The notes beneath the pieces were generated by a model. It had not been told where the DNA came from. It did no database searches and was given only the letters and a program-made list of their open reading frames with translations. Below, piece after piece: positions 28,222 through 37,505 of a stretch of 64,000 nucleotides of DNA. Position 1 is the stretch's first letter; the number at the start of each line of letters is the position of its first letter. This DNA comes from Streptomyces cyaneofuscatus (GTDB lineage: Bacteria > Actinomycetota > Actinomycetes > Streptomycetales > Streptomycetaceae): contig NZ_JOEM01000004.1 of assembly GCF_000718135.1 (NCBI RefSeq), positions 1-64,000 of the forward strand. Reading direction: 5' to 3'. Made by a program: the position numbers and the translations under genes.

Positions 28222-29713
28222 GTGAGTGAATCGTCCGTACACGCATCCCGACGCACAGCCCTCGGTACGGCGGTCCGGGCGACGCCCCCCGTCCACCACC
28301 ACGACCACCCCTCCCCCGTGCTCGGCCCGCTGGGCCTGTTCACCGTGCTCCTGGGCGCCGCGCTCCCGCTCGTCGACTTCTTCATCGTCAACGTGGCCCT
28401 GCCCACGATCGACCACGACCTCGACGCGGGCCCCGCCCTGCTCGAACTCGTCGTCGCGGGGTACGGCCTCGCGTACGCCGTCCTCCTCGTCCTGGGCGGC
28501 CGGCTCGGCGACATGATGGGCCGCCGCCGGCTGTTCCTGATCGGGATGGCCGCCTTCGGGATCACCTCGCTGGCCTGCGGGCTCGCCCCGGACGCCTGGA
28601 CGCTGGTCGGCGCCCGGGTCGCGCAGGGCGCCGCCGCCGCCCTGATGCTGCCGCAGGTGCTGGCCACGATCCCAGGCGGCGACGCGGGGCCCGCGCCGGG
28701 CCCGGGCGATGAGTCTGTACGGGGCGACGGCCGGGCTCTCCATGGTCGCGGGCCAGATCCTGGGCGGAGTGCTGGTCGCGGCCGCCCCGATGTCGTCGGT
28801 GTTCGGCGAGAGCGCGGGCTGGCGGTCGGTGTTCCTGGTCAACGTGCCGGTGGCCGTGGTGGGTCTGATCCTGGCCGCCCGGGTGGTGCCGGAGACCCGT
28901 TCGGACCGCCCCGCCCCCGTCGACGTACCGGGAACGCTGCTCCTGGCGCTGTCCCTGGTGACGCTGCTGGCCCCGCTCACGGAGGGGCGGGCCGCCGGGT
29001 GGCCGCTGTGGACCTGGCTGTCGCTGGGGCTGTTCCCGGTCGCCGCGTACGCCTTCTACCGGGTGGAGCGGCGGGCCGACCGGCTGGGCCGCGTACCGCT
29101 GGTGCCACCGAGCCTGCTGCGGCTGGACTCGCTGCGGCGGGGGCTGGCGCTGGTGGTGCCGTTCTCGATCGGCTTCGGCGGCTTCATGTTCGTGATCGCG
29201 GTGGCGCTCCAGCAGGGGTTGCGGATGGGCCCGGCGGCGGCCGGTCTCTCGCTGGCCCCGATGGCGTTGGCGTTCTTCGGGGCCTCGCTCGCCGGTCCCC
29301 GACTGATCCGCCGCTACGGCACCCGGGTCGTGACGGCGGGCGGGCTGATCCAGGCGGTGGGCGTGGTGGTGCTGGTGCTGACCGTGCACTCCGCGTGGGA
29401 GGGCCTCGGGCTGTGGGGCCTGCTGCCGGGTGTCGCCGTCGCGGGCCTCGGGCAGGGCCTCCAACTCCCCGTGCTCTTCCGGATCGTGCTCTCCGACGTA
29501 CCGCCGGAGAAGGCCGGGGTGGGCGGCGGCGTGATGACGACGACGCAGCAGGCGGCCCTCGCCCTCGGGGTGGCCACGCTCGGCACCCTGTTCCTGGCGC
29601 TGGTGCCGGGCCTCGGCATGCGGGACGCGCTGATCGTGACGCTGCTGGTGCAGCTGGCGGCGGTGGCGCTGACGGTCGGGCTGAGCCTGCGGCTGCCGCG
29701 TACGGTGGCGTGA
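28222..29713 (+). pseudogene. MFS drug exporter broken by a one-base frameshift
   Basis: Residues up to LMLPQVLATI are read from GTG 28222 (major facilitator helices 1-4, with GGRLGDMMGRRR as the loop 2-3 motif). Then the frame is lost at the CCC of 28671-28673. If one C is removed, reading continues IQAATRGPRRARAMSLYGATAG into the frame that ends at 29713, giving a 496-residue, 14-helix DHA2-type exporter. So the gene carries a single extra C, either a true mutation or a sequencing error in a C run. The second part could restart at ATG 28709, but a half transporter is unlikely to work. It is the obvious target of the divergent regulator. Confidence 0.85.
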
Positions 29714-29794
29714 GCGGCTGAGGGGGGCCTTGACCTGCGGGGGTACGTCACCGACCGCGGTCGGAGCCTTCGCGTCCGCTGATAGGTTCCTGCG

Positions 29795-30436
29795 ATGAAC
29801 GAGCAACTACCGAGCGGCGGACATGCGTTGTCTCCCGACGAGATCGAAGCCCTCGACGCGCGGTGGTCCTCCTCCTGGTCCCCGGCCGAGGTCGCGCGGC
29901 GGCTGGCCGGGATCGGTGCGCCCTGGTACGTGGCCGCCGGCTGGGCGCTGGATCTGTTCCGGGGGCGGCAGACGCGGCCTCACGGGGACATCGAGATCGG
30001 GATTCCGGCCGCGCGCTTTCCGGAGGTACGCGACCGCTTCCCCGGGTACGTCTTCGACGCGGCCGGCAGCGGCCGGATCTGGGGGGACGCGTCACCGGAG
30101 GTCCTGGCCGGCGTGCATCAGACCTGGCTCCGCGATCCGGCCACCGGCGACTACCTGCTCGACGTGTTCCGCGAGCCGCACGACAGCGACACCTGGATCT
30201 GCCGGCGGGACGAGGAGATCCGGCTTCCGTACGGCGACATCATCCGCCGCTCCCCGGACGGCATCCCTTATCTGACGCCCGAGTTGGTCCTGCTGTTCAA
30301 GGCCAAGCACCGCCGCCCGAAGGACCAGGCGGACTTCGACGCGACCGTCCCGTACCTCTCCCCGGCCCAGCGCGCGACCCTGACCGGGCTGCTCACCCGC
30401 GTACATCCGGGGCACGTCTGGCTGGCGGACCTGTAA
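29795..30436 (+). CDS. Nucleotidyltransferase-fold protein, aminoglycoside-type
   Basis: 213 residues. YVAAGWALDLFRGRQTRPHGDIEIGI matches the GW-DL...R-H-D-E/D-I core of ANT(2'')-like adenylyltransferases, where the two acidic residues bind magnesium. The C-terminal part KAKHRRPKDQADFDATVPYL is the helical domain of that group. Members modify aminoglycosides or unknown substrates. Resistance function is possible but unproven. Single gene followed by a strong terminator. Confidence 0.82.
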   Translation: MNEQLPSGGHALSPDEIEALDARWSSSWSPAEVARRLAGIGAPWYVAAGWALDLFRGRQTRPHGDIEIGIPAARFPEVRDRFPGYVFDAAGSGRIWGDASPEVLAGVHQTWLRDPATGDYLLDVFREPHDSDTWICRRDEEIRLPYGDIIRRSPDGIPYLTPELVLLFKAKHRRPKDQADFDATVPYLSPAQRATLTGLLTRVHPGHVWLADL

Positions 30437-30466
30437 GGCGGCGGCGAAAAGGGCTGTGCCCTCGGA

Positions 30467-30508
30467 AGCCGGGTGCCCCGGAACCTTTCCGTTCCGGGGC
30501 ACCCGGCT
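30467..30508. terminator. Bidirectional terminator
   Basis: Perfect 18-base stem (30467-30484 with 30491-30508) and six-base loop, between the convergent nucleotidyltransferase and 2'-5' RNA ligase-like genes. Its right arm touches the stop codon of the latter. Confidence 0.87.
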
Positions 30509-31041
30509 CACCGCACGTCCGGGCCGATGCGCGCCGTCGTACGGCTCGTCGAGTCGTACGTCCGGGACCTGGCCCACCACCCCGGCGCCGCCGCTCCCGG
30601 CGGAAGCCAACGGCCGTCGGAGCCGGGCCAGATGGCACCGCGCCCCCGGCCGAGCGTGATGTGCGGGACCCATCGGCCAGGAGCGAGCAGCGGATGGGAC
30701 CGGCCGTCGCCGTCGGCCTCCCGCAGGATCCGCCACACCCTCTCGTGCAGGGTGAGCAGCGCGACGTCCGGCCGGACCGCCCAGGCCAGCACATTGTTCC
30801 GGCCGGAGAAGCGCAGCAGCCCGGTCAGGTGGAGCGGCAGCGGCAGCGCGTCGAGCGCCTCCGCCAGCGCTCCACGGGTGGCGGCCGGCAGGACGTCCGC
30901 CGTGGCGAGCGTGAGGTGCGGCCGGTTGGTCGGGTGGCGGTGGCCGGCCTGGCTGGGGAGGCCCTCGTCGGCGATGGCCCGCCACACGCGCCGTACGACC
31001 CGCTCGGTCGCCTCGTCCGGCAGGAGCTCGATGCTGTGCAC
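30508..31041 (-). CDS. 2'-5' RNA ligase / 2H phosphoesterase family protein
   Basis: 177 residues with the two H-x-T motifs of the 2H superfamily: RPHLTLAT near residue 41 and PHITLGR near residue 125. These enzymes open or form 2',5' or cyclic phosphodiester bonds, in RNA or small cyclic nucleotides. The C-terminal end (about 160-177) is low in family likeness. Cytoplasmic, monocistronic. Confidence 0.83.
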   Translation of the reverse strand: MHSIELLPDEATERVVRRVWRAIADEGLPSQAGHRHPTNRPHLTLATADVLPAATRGALAEALDALPLPLHLTGLLRFSGRNNVLAWAVRPDVALLTLHERVWRILREADGDGRSHPLLAPGRWVPHITLGRGRGAIWPGSDGRWLPPGAAAPGWWARSRTYDSTSRTTARIGPDVR

Positions 31042-31111
31042 CAGCGCAGCGTACGACCGGGCTGCCGCAATTCGGTTGCGCGCCGGCGCTCGGCTTGTCC
31101 GACGACAGGCC

Positions 31112-31372
31112 CTAGACCTGCTGCGGGTGGCCGCCGTCGCCCTCGATCACCAGCCGGTCGGTGCCGGGCTCCTCCGCCCCTTCGACCACCGTGACGTCGA
31201 TCGTGCCGTCGCCGGTGGTGTCGAACTGGTAGACGTCCGCGACGCCGTCACCGGTCGTGTCCGTCATCCACACGTCGGGCTTGCCGTCGCCGTTGGTGTC
31301 CGCGCTGAGGAGGACATGGTGCTCGTCCCCCTGGGTCACCGTCGATTCTTCGGTGGATCCGTTGGTTTCCAT
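31112..31372 (-). CDS. Small EF-hand-like calcium-binding repeat protein
   Basis: 86 residues, no signal peptide. Three calcium-loop units: DTNGDGKPD (25-33), DTTGDGVAD (38-46) and DTTGDGTID (51-59), at a regular 13-residue spacing and each followed by a beta-strand-like hydrophobic segment. Such D-x-N/T-G-D-G-x-x-D loops are known from dockerins, thrombospondin-type and VCBS/FG-GAP proteins. Very acidic. Function unknown; cytoplasmic calcium buffering or a piece of a larger propeller family are possible. Confidence 0.72.
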   Translation of the reverse strand: METNGSTEESTVTQGDEHHVLLSADTNGDGKPDVWMTDTTGDGVADVYQFDTTGDGTIDVTVVEGAEEPGTDRLVIEGDGGHPQQV

Positions 31373-31452
31373 GGCGGCCGGTTGCCCCCGGGAGACGTTT
31401 CAAAACTCCGCAGGTGTACGCCGAACGGCAAGCACCGGAACAGGATGGACAG

Positions 31453-32412
31453 ATGCTCGACTACGACGACGAGGCCCTGCACTACGACGCGTCCCGAGGC
31501 GGTGAACCGAGAGCCCGCGCGGCTGCGGACGCGGTGGAGCGGCTCCTGCCGCAGGGGCCGGGCGTGGTCCTGGACATCGCGTGCGGCACGGGCATCGTGA
31601 CCGAGCGGCTGCGGGGTCCGGGGCGGACGGTGGTGGGCGTCGACCGGTCGCCCGGGATGCTGGGCCTGGCCGGGCGGCGGATGCCAGGAGGTGTCGTACG
31701 GGGCGACGCCACGAGGCTGCCCTTCGCGGCGGCCTCGGTGGACGCCGTCGTCATCGTATGGCTGCTCCATCTGCTGCCGGACCCCGAACCGGTGCTGGCC
31801 GAGGCGGCCAGGGTGCTGCGGCCCGGCGGGGTGCTGATCACCACCGTCGACAAGAACGGCGGGTACTTCGCCGAGGACAGCGACATCGCCCGGGTGACGG
31901 CGGACCTGCGACAGCAGTACGCACCCCAGGCGCCCGACGACTCCGCCCGGGTGCTCCGTTGGGCGGCGGAGCGGGGACTGCGGGTGGCCGGCCGGACGGT
32001 GTTCCCCGGCACCGGGCAGGGCCGCAGCCCCCGCAGGTGGTGCGAGGCGATCGGCGCGGAACTCATCTCCTGGTGCACCCATGCGTCGCCGGACCAGCTG
32101 GCCGACGTACGGCGACGGCTCGCCGCCCTGCCGGACCAGGACGTGGCCCGCCCGGACCCGCAGTACCGACTGGTGGCCCTCAAGTCGCGACCGTCGGAAA
32201 GCCAGGCGGCGAGGTATCAACCAGCCCCGGCAGCACGTCAGAAGACGGACAGCCCGGTGAGCGTGGTGAAGCGGTCGAGGGCCGACACACCCGCCACCGA
32301 GTTGCCGCGCTTGTCGAGCCCCGGGCTCCAGACGCACAGGGTGCAGACCCCGGGCACGATGGCGATGATCCCGCCGCCGACGCCGCTCTTGCCCGGCAGC
32401 CCCACCCGGTAG
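31453..32412 (+). CDS. SAM-dependent methyltransferase (class I)
   Basis: 319 residues from ATG 31453. Motif I VVLDIACGTGIVTERL near residue 39, post-I VVGVDRSPGML, motif II-III PFAAASVDAVVIVWLLHLLPD and LRPGGVLITTVDK place it with methyltransferase domain 11 proteins. The domain ends about residue 245 (YRLVALKSRP). The last 70 residues run into the opposite-strand glutaminase gene and have no family likeness. This suggests an older stop was lost and the frame now reads through to 32412. Substrate unknown. Confidence 0.83.
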   Translation: MLDYDDEALHYDASRGGEPRARAAADAVERLLPQGPGVVLDIACGTGIVTERLRGPGRTVVGVDRSPGMLGLAGRRMPGGVVRGDATRLPFAAASVDAVVIVWLLHLLPDPEPVLAEAARVLRPGGVLITTVDKNGGYFAEDSDIARVTADLRQQYAPQAPDDSARVLRWAAERGLRVAGRTVFPGTGQGRSPRRWCEAIGAELISWCTHASPDQLADVRRRLAALPDQDVARPDPQYRLVALKSRPSESQAARYQPAPAARQKTDSPVSVVKRSRADTPATELPRLSSPGLQTHRVQTPGTMAMIPPPTPLLPGSPTR

Positions 32413-33206
32413 GCGAACTCCCCGGCCGCGTCGTACGTCCCGCAGGTGAGCATGACCGCGTTGACCTGCTTCGCCTGGCTGCGGGTCAGCAGCGCCGAAC
32501 CATCGGCCCGGACACCGCCCCGGGCCAGGAATCCGGCGGCGAGGGCCAGGTCCGCGCACGAGGCCTCGATGGAGCACTGCCGGAAGTAGGCGGCGAGCAG
32601 GGCCGGGACCGGCAGGGTGATGTTGCCGTAGGAGGCCATGAAGTGGGCCAGCGCCGCGTTACGGTCCCCGAAGGCGGCCTCGGAGGCGGCGACCTGCGGG
32701 ACGAAGTCGATGGTGGGATTGCCGCTCTCGGCGCGCAGCAGGTCCCGCACCTGGCCGGCGGCATCCCCGGTCAGAGCCTGCAACCGGTCGGTCACGACCA
32801 GCGCACCGGCGTTGATGAACGGATTACGGGGGATCCCGTTCTCGTACTCCAGCTGCACGAGCGAGTTGAAGGGGTTGCCCGACGGCTCGCGCCCCACGCC
32901 CTGCCAGAGCTGCCCGCCGTCCAGGGAGAGCGCCAGGGCCAGGGCGAACACCTTCGAGATGGACTGCGTCGAGAACGGCTGCTGCCAGTCGCCGACACCG
33001 TAGACGGTCCCGTCCGGCTCCGCGACGGCCATGCCGAACCGCCGGGGGTCGGCACCGGCGAGCATCGGTATGTAGTCGGCCGGGGTGCCGTGGTCGGTCA
33101 GCGCGGCCATCTCCTCGGCGATACGGCTGATCACCGAGGAGAACCGGTGGGAGCCGGAGCGCGGGGCGGGGCTGCATGCCCGAGGGGCGGCGGAGATGTG
33201 GGACAC
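32238..33206 (-). CDS. glsA: Glutaminase
   Basis: 322 residues, beta-lactamase-like fold. The catalytic Ser82-x-x-Lys85 lies in FSTQSISKVF; EPSGNPFNS, EYENGIPRNPFINAGAL and the late GKSGVGGGI are all typical of bacterial GlsA. It hydrolyses glutamine to glutamate and ammonia. Its 3' end overlaps the methyltransferase reading frame by 175 bases on the opposite strand. The first 20 residues are less conserved, so a later start is possible. Confidence 0.94.
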   Translation of the reverse strand: MSHISAAPRACSPAPRSGSHRFSSVISRIAEEMAALTDHGTPADYIPMLAGADPRRFGMAVAEPDGTVYGVGDWQQPFSTQSISKVFALALALSLDGGQLWQGVGREPSGNPFNSLVQLEYENGIPRNPFINAGALVVTDRLQALTGDAAGQVRDLLRAESGNPTIDFVPQVAASEAAFGDRNAALAHFMASYGNITLPVPALLAAYFRQCSIEASCADLALAAGFLARGGVRADGSALLTRSQAKQVNAVMLTCGTYDAAGEFAYRVGLPGKSGVGGGIIAIVPGVCTLCVWSPGLDKRGNSVAGVSALDRFTTLTGLSVF

Positions 33207-33330
33207 GGCGTTTCCTGACAGGGAGGGGTGCGGGCAAAGCGGGGGCGGGGGCCGCCCACAGTCTGACCCGCCCGCCGGATACGGCCAAGAAACCCCTCGC
33301 GCCGGGCCCCCGCATCGGCTCCCGGCCGGT

Positions 33331-34527
33331 TCACGCCCCCCGCGCCCAGAGGAACCGGAGCTCGGGGTGGCGGGGGCCGGGGGCGTCGAGCAGCGGACGG
33401 TGGAGCCCCAGCAGGAACCGGTCGAAGAACGCGGTGGCGCAGGCGCGGGTGACCGTCGCCGCGCGGTGCGGTGCGATCGTGCCGAGGTACTCGTCGTACA
33501 GCGGCTCGGGCCACCGCTCCCGCAGCCCGGCGGCGGCCGCGAGGGCGGGTACGTCGGTGGCCGAGAGGTGGCCGCCGCCGGTCAGGTGCAGGTGGCGGCC
33601 CCAACCGCGGTGACGGGCCCGCCACCGGGCCCAGGTCTCGTGGTCGGGCGAGGAGGTGAGCAGCAGGAAGGGCCGGTCGAGCCCGGTCTCGGGCACGGTG
33701 GTGCCGAACAGGCCGCCGTCCAGGTCCAGCCCGGCGACGAAGCGCCGGTCGGTCCGCAGGGCCTCGGCAGCGGCGGCCCCGCCCAGGGAGTGGCCGAGCA
33801 GCCCGACGCGCTGGACGGGAACCCCGGCGAGGGGCCGGCCACGACGGCACAATGCATCGGCGACACAGCGCAGGTCCGCGGCGCGCACGGCGACCTCCAG
33901 CCGGTCCTGCGCGTCCCAGTCGTCCGGTTCGGCCGGGAGGGCGCCGAGCACCAGACGGCCGTCGGGGAAGCGGACGGCGGCGGCGTCGTAGGTGTGGTCG
34001 ACGGCGGCGACGAGGTGCCCGTGCGAGGCGAGCTCCTCGGCCAGACCGCTGGTGAGGATGCGGGAGGCCCCACGCCCGTGGCTCACCACCACGGCCGAAC
34101 GGATCCCGGCGATGGGCCGGCCCCCCGCCCGGGCATGCGTACCGACCCCCTTGAGCACCCCCGGCCGCATGCCCCAGCCGGCCTCCAGCGCCGCGCCGGT
34201 GCCCGGGTCGGTGTAGGGGACGGCGGGGGTACGGGGGTGGGGCGCGGGAGCCGGGGAGCTGGTCGGGTACCAGAGCTGGACCATGAGCCTGCGGGGCCCG
34301 GGCCGCGAGGCGAACGGGTCCGTGCGCCCGAAGTCGGTGAGCGGCAGGGACCGGGTGGCGACGGAGTGCCTGCCGGTGGGACGCGGCAGGACGGCGCGCG
34401 TGGCCGAGCGAGGGAGAGCGGCGGCGGCGGAGGCGGTGGCGGCGGAGGCGGTGGCGGTGGCGGTCGGCAGTGCGCCGGAGCCGAGGGCTGCGAGGGCGGC
34501 GGTGAGCGCGGCACGTCGGGTGAACAC
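33331..34527 (-). CDS. Secreted alpha/beta hydrolase, PAF-acetylhydrolase-like
   Basis: 398 residues. GTG at 34527 preceded by GAGGAGA is favoured over an upstream in-frame ATG. FTRRAALTAALAALGSG is a twin-arginine-type signal, followed by an Ala/Thr-rich repeat stretch. The hydrolase has the oxyanion region VVVSHGRG, nucleophile GHSLGG, aspartate in GLDLDGGLFG and a late histidine in GGGHLS. This is the order seen in extracellular platelet-activating-factor acetylhydrolase-type lipases and polyester (PET) hydrolase relatives. Substrate not known. Confidence 0.87.
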   Translation of the reverse strand: MFTRRAALTAALAALGSGALPTATATASAATASAAAALPRSATRAVLPRPTGRHSVATRSLPLTDFGRTDPFASRPGPRRLMVQLWYPTSSPAPAPHPRTPAVPYTDPGTGAALEAGWGMRPGVLKGVGTHARAGGRPIAGIRSAVVVSHGRGASRILTSGLAEELASHGHLVAAVDHTYDAAAVRFPDGRLVLGALPAEPDDWDAQDRLEVAVRAADLRCVADALCRRGRPLAGVPVQRVGLLGHSLGGAAAAEALRTDRRFVAGLDLDGGLFGTTVPETGLDRPFLLLTSSPDHETWARWRARHRGWGRHLHLTGGGHLSATDVPALAAAAGLRERWPEPLYDEYLGTIAPHRAATVTRACATAFFDRFLLGLHRPLLDAPGPRHPELRFLWARGA

Positions 34528-34740
34528 CGGTATCTCCTCGGAAGGGGGAGGCAGGGGGCGATCGGGGCGGAATTCAGCCACACCTTATTTGGTCTGGACC
34601 AATCGCGGGAGGTGTTCCGCAGGAGTCCTCGGGGCGGCCCCGGGCGAGCAAGCAGATCCGCAAGATCGATCAACAGGGATCCGCATGGCTTCGGCCGCCA
34701 CGGGCGCCCGCCTGTCAGACCTGCCTGGGATGCTCCGAGC

Positions 34741-35196
34741 ATGGCGATGACGCTGCAACTGACGATCGACTGCTCCGATCCGCAGAAGATGGTGACCTTC
34801 TGGGCCGAGGCCCTGGACTACGTGCCCGAGCCCCCGCCGGACGGGCACGCCACGTGGCGTGCCTACTGGGCGTCGATGGGGGTGCCCGAGGAAGAGTTGC
34901 CGCCCGGTGCCGGGGACATACCGGAGTCGATCATCGATCCTTCGGGACGAGGGCCGAGGGTGTGGTTCCAGCAGGTTCCGGAGCCGAAGCTCGCCAAGAA
35001 CCGGTGGCACTTCGACCTGAAGGCCGGCGGGGGCCGTGACGTCCCGCTGGACACCCGCACCCAGCGGGTGAAGGCCACGGTGGAACGGCTGGTCAAGGCC
35101 GGCGCCACCGTGCTGCGCATCAAGGACGAGCCGGACATGGGGCTCTACGCCGCCGCCATGCAGGACCCGGAGGGCAACGAATTCGACGTCGTCTGA
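34741..35196 (+). CDS. VOC family protein
   Basis: 151 residues; starts MTLQLTIDCSDPQKMVTFWAEALDY, ends MQDPEGNEFDVV. Two glyoxalase-like halves with the last Glu as the likely metal ligand. The start at 34741 has weak Shine-Dalgarno bases; ATG 34747 is an alternative. It shares its overall pattern with the VOC protein at 25707 (same subgroup). Divergent from the secreted hydrolase; 213 bases between them hold their promoters, including an AT-rich patch near 34570-34600. Confidence 0.87.
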   Translation: MAMTLQLTIDCSDPQKMVTFWAEALDYVPEPPPDGHATWRAYWASMGVPEEELPPGAGDIPESIIDPSGRGPRVWFQQVPEPKLAKNRWHFDLKAGGGRDVPLDTRTQRVKATVERLVKAGATVLRIKDEPDMGLYAAAMQDPEGNEFDVV

Positions 35197-35473
35197 AGGC
35201 CGTTGGGGTCACGTCGAGTACGCACACCGGGCGTTACGGAGTCTGCGCCGAGATCATCCACCCTCTCACCAAGGGGCATATACGCCCCGCCACGGTCGAA
35301 ACGGTGGGGCTTCACCGGACCGCAGTGGTCGGACGGCGTCGACCGTCCCGGCCTGCACACCCGCGACGACGGAGCCGGTCCGACCCTGGGGACATGGGCC
35401 TGGGGAGGGCTCGCCACGCGCATGCCCACCGATCACGTCGGCGCACCGGTGAACTCCACGATCCCCGACAGAA

Positions 35474-36430
35474 TCAAGGTCGGACGGCGGCATCCTGCCG
35501 TTCCAGCCATCCGGAGATCGCCCGGTTCGTCTCTTCGGGCATTTCCTCCTGGATCCAATGACCGCAGTCCAGGCCGACCACTTCCACATGGGGCACGAAC
35601 GCTGTCAGGTCTTCGGACCTCGGTATCGCCCGGTCCTGGTCGCCGTAGATCATGAGGGCGGGCTGTCGGACGATCGGGTCCACGTCCGCCAGCAAGCGCC
35701 AGTTGCGGTCGAGGTTCCGGTACCAGTTGATGCCGCCCGTAAATCCCGATGCCTCGAACGCGGAGACGTAGACGGCCAGTTCGCTGTCGCCCATGACGGG
35801 CTCACCGCATGGTGTCTCCGCTCTGGCGAGATTGATCATGGCCATGCCCGGCTCAGGGGGCGCGGGGGGCACGTTCTTCCGGTAGAGGTTGCGGAGGAAC
35901 TGGGACGCGTTCTCATCGAACACGGCGTCCGCGACGCCCGGCTGTCGATTGAAGTGGACGAAGTAGAAGTCGCCGCCGAGGAATTCCTCCATGACCTCGA
36001 TCCACGGCTTCTCTCCGCGCACCTGGTAAGGCAGGCTCAGGTTGATCACCTTGTTCACCCGGTCGGGGTGCAACAGGGCCAGCGCCCAAACGACGAACGC
36101 ACCCCAGTCATGGCCGATGAAGGTGGCGTCCTCGTATCCGTAGTGGTCGAGAAGCGCGACGAGGTCACCCGACAGGTGCTCGATGTCGTAGTCCGTCACT
36201 TCGGCCGGGCGGGATGAGTTGCCGTAACCCCGCTGGTTCGGTGCGATGACGTGGTAGCCCGCTGCGGCGAGGGTGGGCATCAGGTGACGCCAGGAGAAGG
36301 CGTGCTCCGGCCAGCCGTGGCAGAGCACGATGGGCTTCCCCTCGTTTTCCCGGCCTGCTTCGAAGACTTCGAGTTCCACCCCGTTGACCGGAACAATGGT
36401 GGGCTCGGGAAAATCGGCTGGATTGAGCAT
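35474..36430 (-). CDS. Epoxide hydrolase-like alpha/beta hydrolase
   Basis: 318 residues. The oxyanion motif HGWPEH is at 38-43, the nucleophile is Asp108 in FIGHDWGA, an acid lies in MIYGDQDRAI, and a C-terminal DCGHWIQEE supplies the histidine. Asp at the nucleophile position together with HGWP points to soluble epoxide hydrolase or haloalkane dehalogenase; the former is more typical in this family. Its GC content and codon use are a little lower in places than neighbours. Convergent with the VOC gene across 277 gene-free bases. Confidence 0.9.
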   Translation of the reverse strand: MLNPADFPEPTIVPVNGVELEVFEAGRENEGKPIVLCHGWPEHAFSWRHLMPTLAAAGYHVIAPNQRGYGNSSRPAEVTDYDIEHLSGDLVALLDHYGYEDATFIGHDWGAFVVWALALLHPDRVNKVINLSLPYQVRGEKPWIEVMEEFLGGDFYFVHFNRQPGVADAVFDENASQFLRNLYRKNVPPAPPEPGMAMINLARAETPCGEPVMGDSELAVYVSAFEASGFTGGINWYRNLDRNWRLLADVDPIVRQPALMIYGDQDRAIPRSEDLTAFVPHVEVVGLDCGHWIQEEMPEETNRAISGWLERQDAAVRP

Positions 36431-36464
36431 GACGTTTCCTTACTGCCTTTTCGGGGTGATGAGA

Positions 36465-37040
36465 TCACCGCTCAGGTCTCGCCATCGCCGCCATCATCCG
36501 CTCCAGGCGGGCCAGGCGGGTCTTCTTGCTGCGGGCGGTGACCAGGCGGAGGCACAGGGCGAACTGGTCGGATTTGCTGAGCGTCTCGTAGAACGCCCGC
36601 GCGGCCGGGTCCGCGTCGAGCGCCTCGACCAGATCCGGAGGTGTGGTGGCATTCCTCTGCGAGGCATACGCCGCCTCCCAGCGGCCGTCCGCCCGCGCCG
36701 CCTCGATCTCGGCGAGGCCGCGGGGGCGCATCCGGCCCGCCGCGATGAGGGCCTCGGCCTTGGCGACGTTCACCTGCGACCAGGCGGAGCGGGGGCTGCG
36801 GGGTGTCGTGCGCTGGAGGAAGTACGTGTCGTCAAAGCCGCGGCGCAGACCGTCGATCCAGCCGAAGCAGAGCACCGTGTCGACCATCTCTTCCCAGGTG
36901 AGCGAGGGGATGCCGGTGTGCTTCTTGGCGATCTTCACCCAGAGCGCGGCCCGTTCCCCGTGATGCGTGTCGAGCCAGGCCTCAAGCTCGGCCGGGCTCG
37001 CGGGGACAAGGATTTCGACGCCGTCCTCGTGTTCCTGCAT
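36465..37040 (-). CDS. YdeI/OmpD-associated family protein
   Basis: 191 residues. ELEAWLDTHHGERAALWVKIAKKHTG at the start, VLCFGWIDGLRRGFDDTYFLQRTTPR in the middle and a helical end with SKKTRLARLERMM are the family pattern. These cytoplasmic proteins of unknown activity have been linked to resistance to peptides and other stress in other bacteria. It lies 34 bases upstream of the epoxide hydrolase gene on the same strand, so they probably share a message. Confidence 0.87.
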   Translation of the reverse strand: MQEHEDGVEILVPASPAELEAWLDTHHGERAALWVKIAKKHTGIPSLTWEEMVDTVLCFGWIDGLRRGFDDTYFLQRTTPRSPRSAWSQVNVAKAEALIAAGRMRPRGLAEIEAARADGRWEAAYASQRNATTPPDLVEALDADPAARAFYETLSKSDQFALCLRLVTARSKKTRLARLERMMAAMARPER

Positions 37041-37156
37041 GAACCGCAGAGTAGAGGCCCTATAGGACAGCTGCTGACCTACACGTACCCGATCTCCCCC
37101 GCTATGGCCGCCTGGAGGAACCCGGCTTGAACCGGGCGGGCGCGGTCAGCAGGACA

Positions 37157-37181
37157 CCCCACCATGCGCGGCACGGTGGGG
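37157..37181 (-). terminator. Terminator behind DUF397 gene 1
   Basis: Seven-base stem CCCCACC/GGTGGGG plus an inner three-base stem; the same structure recurs behind the second DUF397 gene (37506-37534). Confidence 0.65.
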
Positions 37182-37200
37182 CGGGTCCCGGATCCGCTCG

Positions 37201-37407
37201 TCAGACGGCGTCGAACCCCCCGGCCCGCACGCCCGCCACGAACGCGGAGAACGAGGCGGCCGAAACGTCGACCACCGGGCCGCCGACGCACTTGGAGTCA
37301 CGGACCGGGACGGTGCCCCGCGAGGCGACGAGGTTGGCGGCCACCTCGACGCAGTCACCGCCGTTGTCGCTGTACGAGGACGTGAACCACTGCGGGTGCT
37401 CGGTCAT
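37201..37407 (-). CDS. DUF397 protein, copy 1
   Basis: 68 residues from ATG 37407. PQWFTSSYSDNGGDCVEVA and VPVRDSK are the DUF397 hallmarks. In streptomycetes these small cytoplasmic proteins pair with XRE regulators of the DUF5753 kind and act as anti-regulator or co-regulator partners in development and antibiotic control. It is a near copy of the gene at 37554, including the hairpin behind it, so it arose by tandem duplication. Confidence 0.9.
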   Translation of the reverse strand: MTEHPQWFTSSYSDNGGDCVEVAANLVASRGTVPVRDSKCVGGPVVDVSAASFSAFVAGVRAGGFDAV

Positions 37408-37505
37408 CGCGAAGGGCCCTTTCGTAGCGGGAAGTTCCACCATGCACGAGCCCGAAGAGCGACGCCAGAGGACCCCTCGCGCACCTCCACCTCCGGACAG
37501 CAGAA

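Noticed and set aside
34428..34475. GGCGGCGGAGGC-type repeat that looked like a microsatellite or regulatory repeat
   Set aside because: It is coding: it gives the Ala/Thr/Ser stretch after the signal peptide of the secreted hydrolase.
33085..34740. Long frame upstream of the VOC gene at 34741, giving a 703-residue product
   Set aside because: Only the last 151 residues show a protein family; the rest is antisense to the secreted hydrolase and has Gly/Arg shadow composition.
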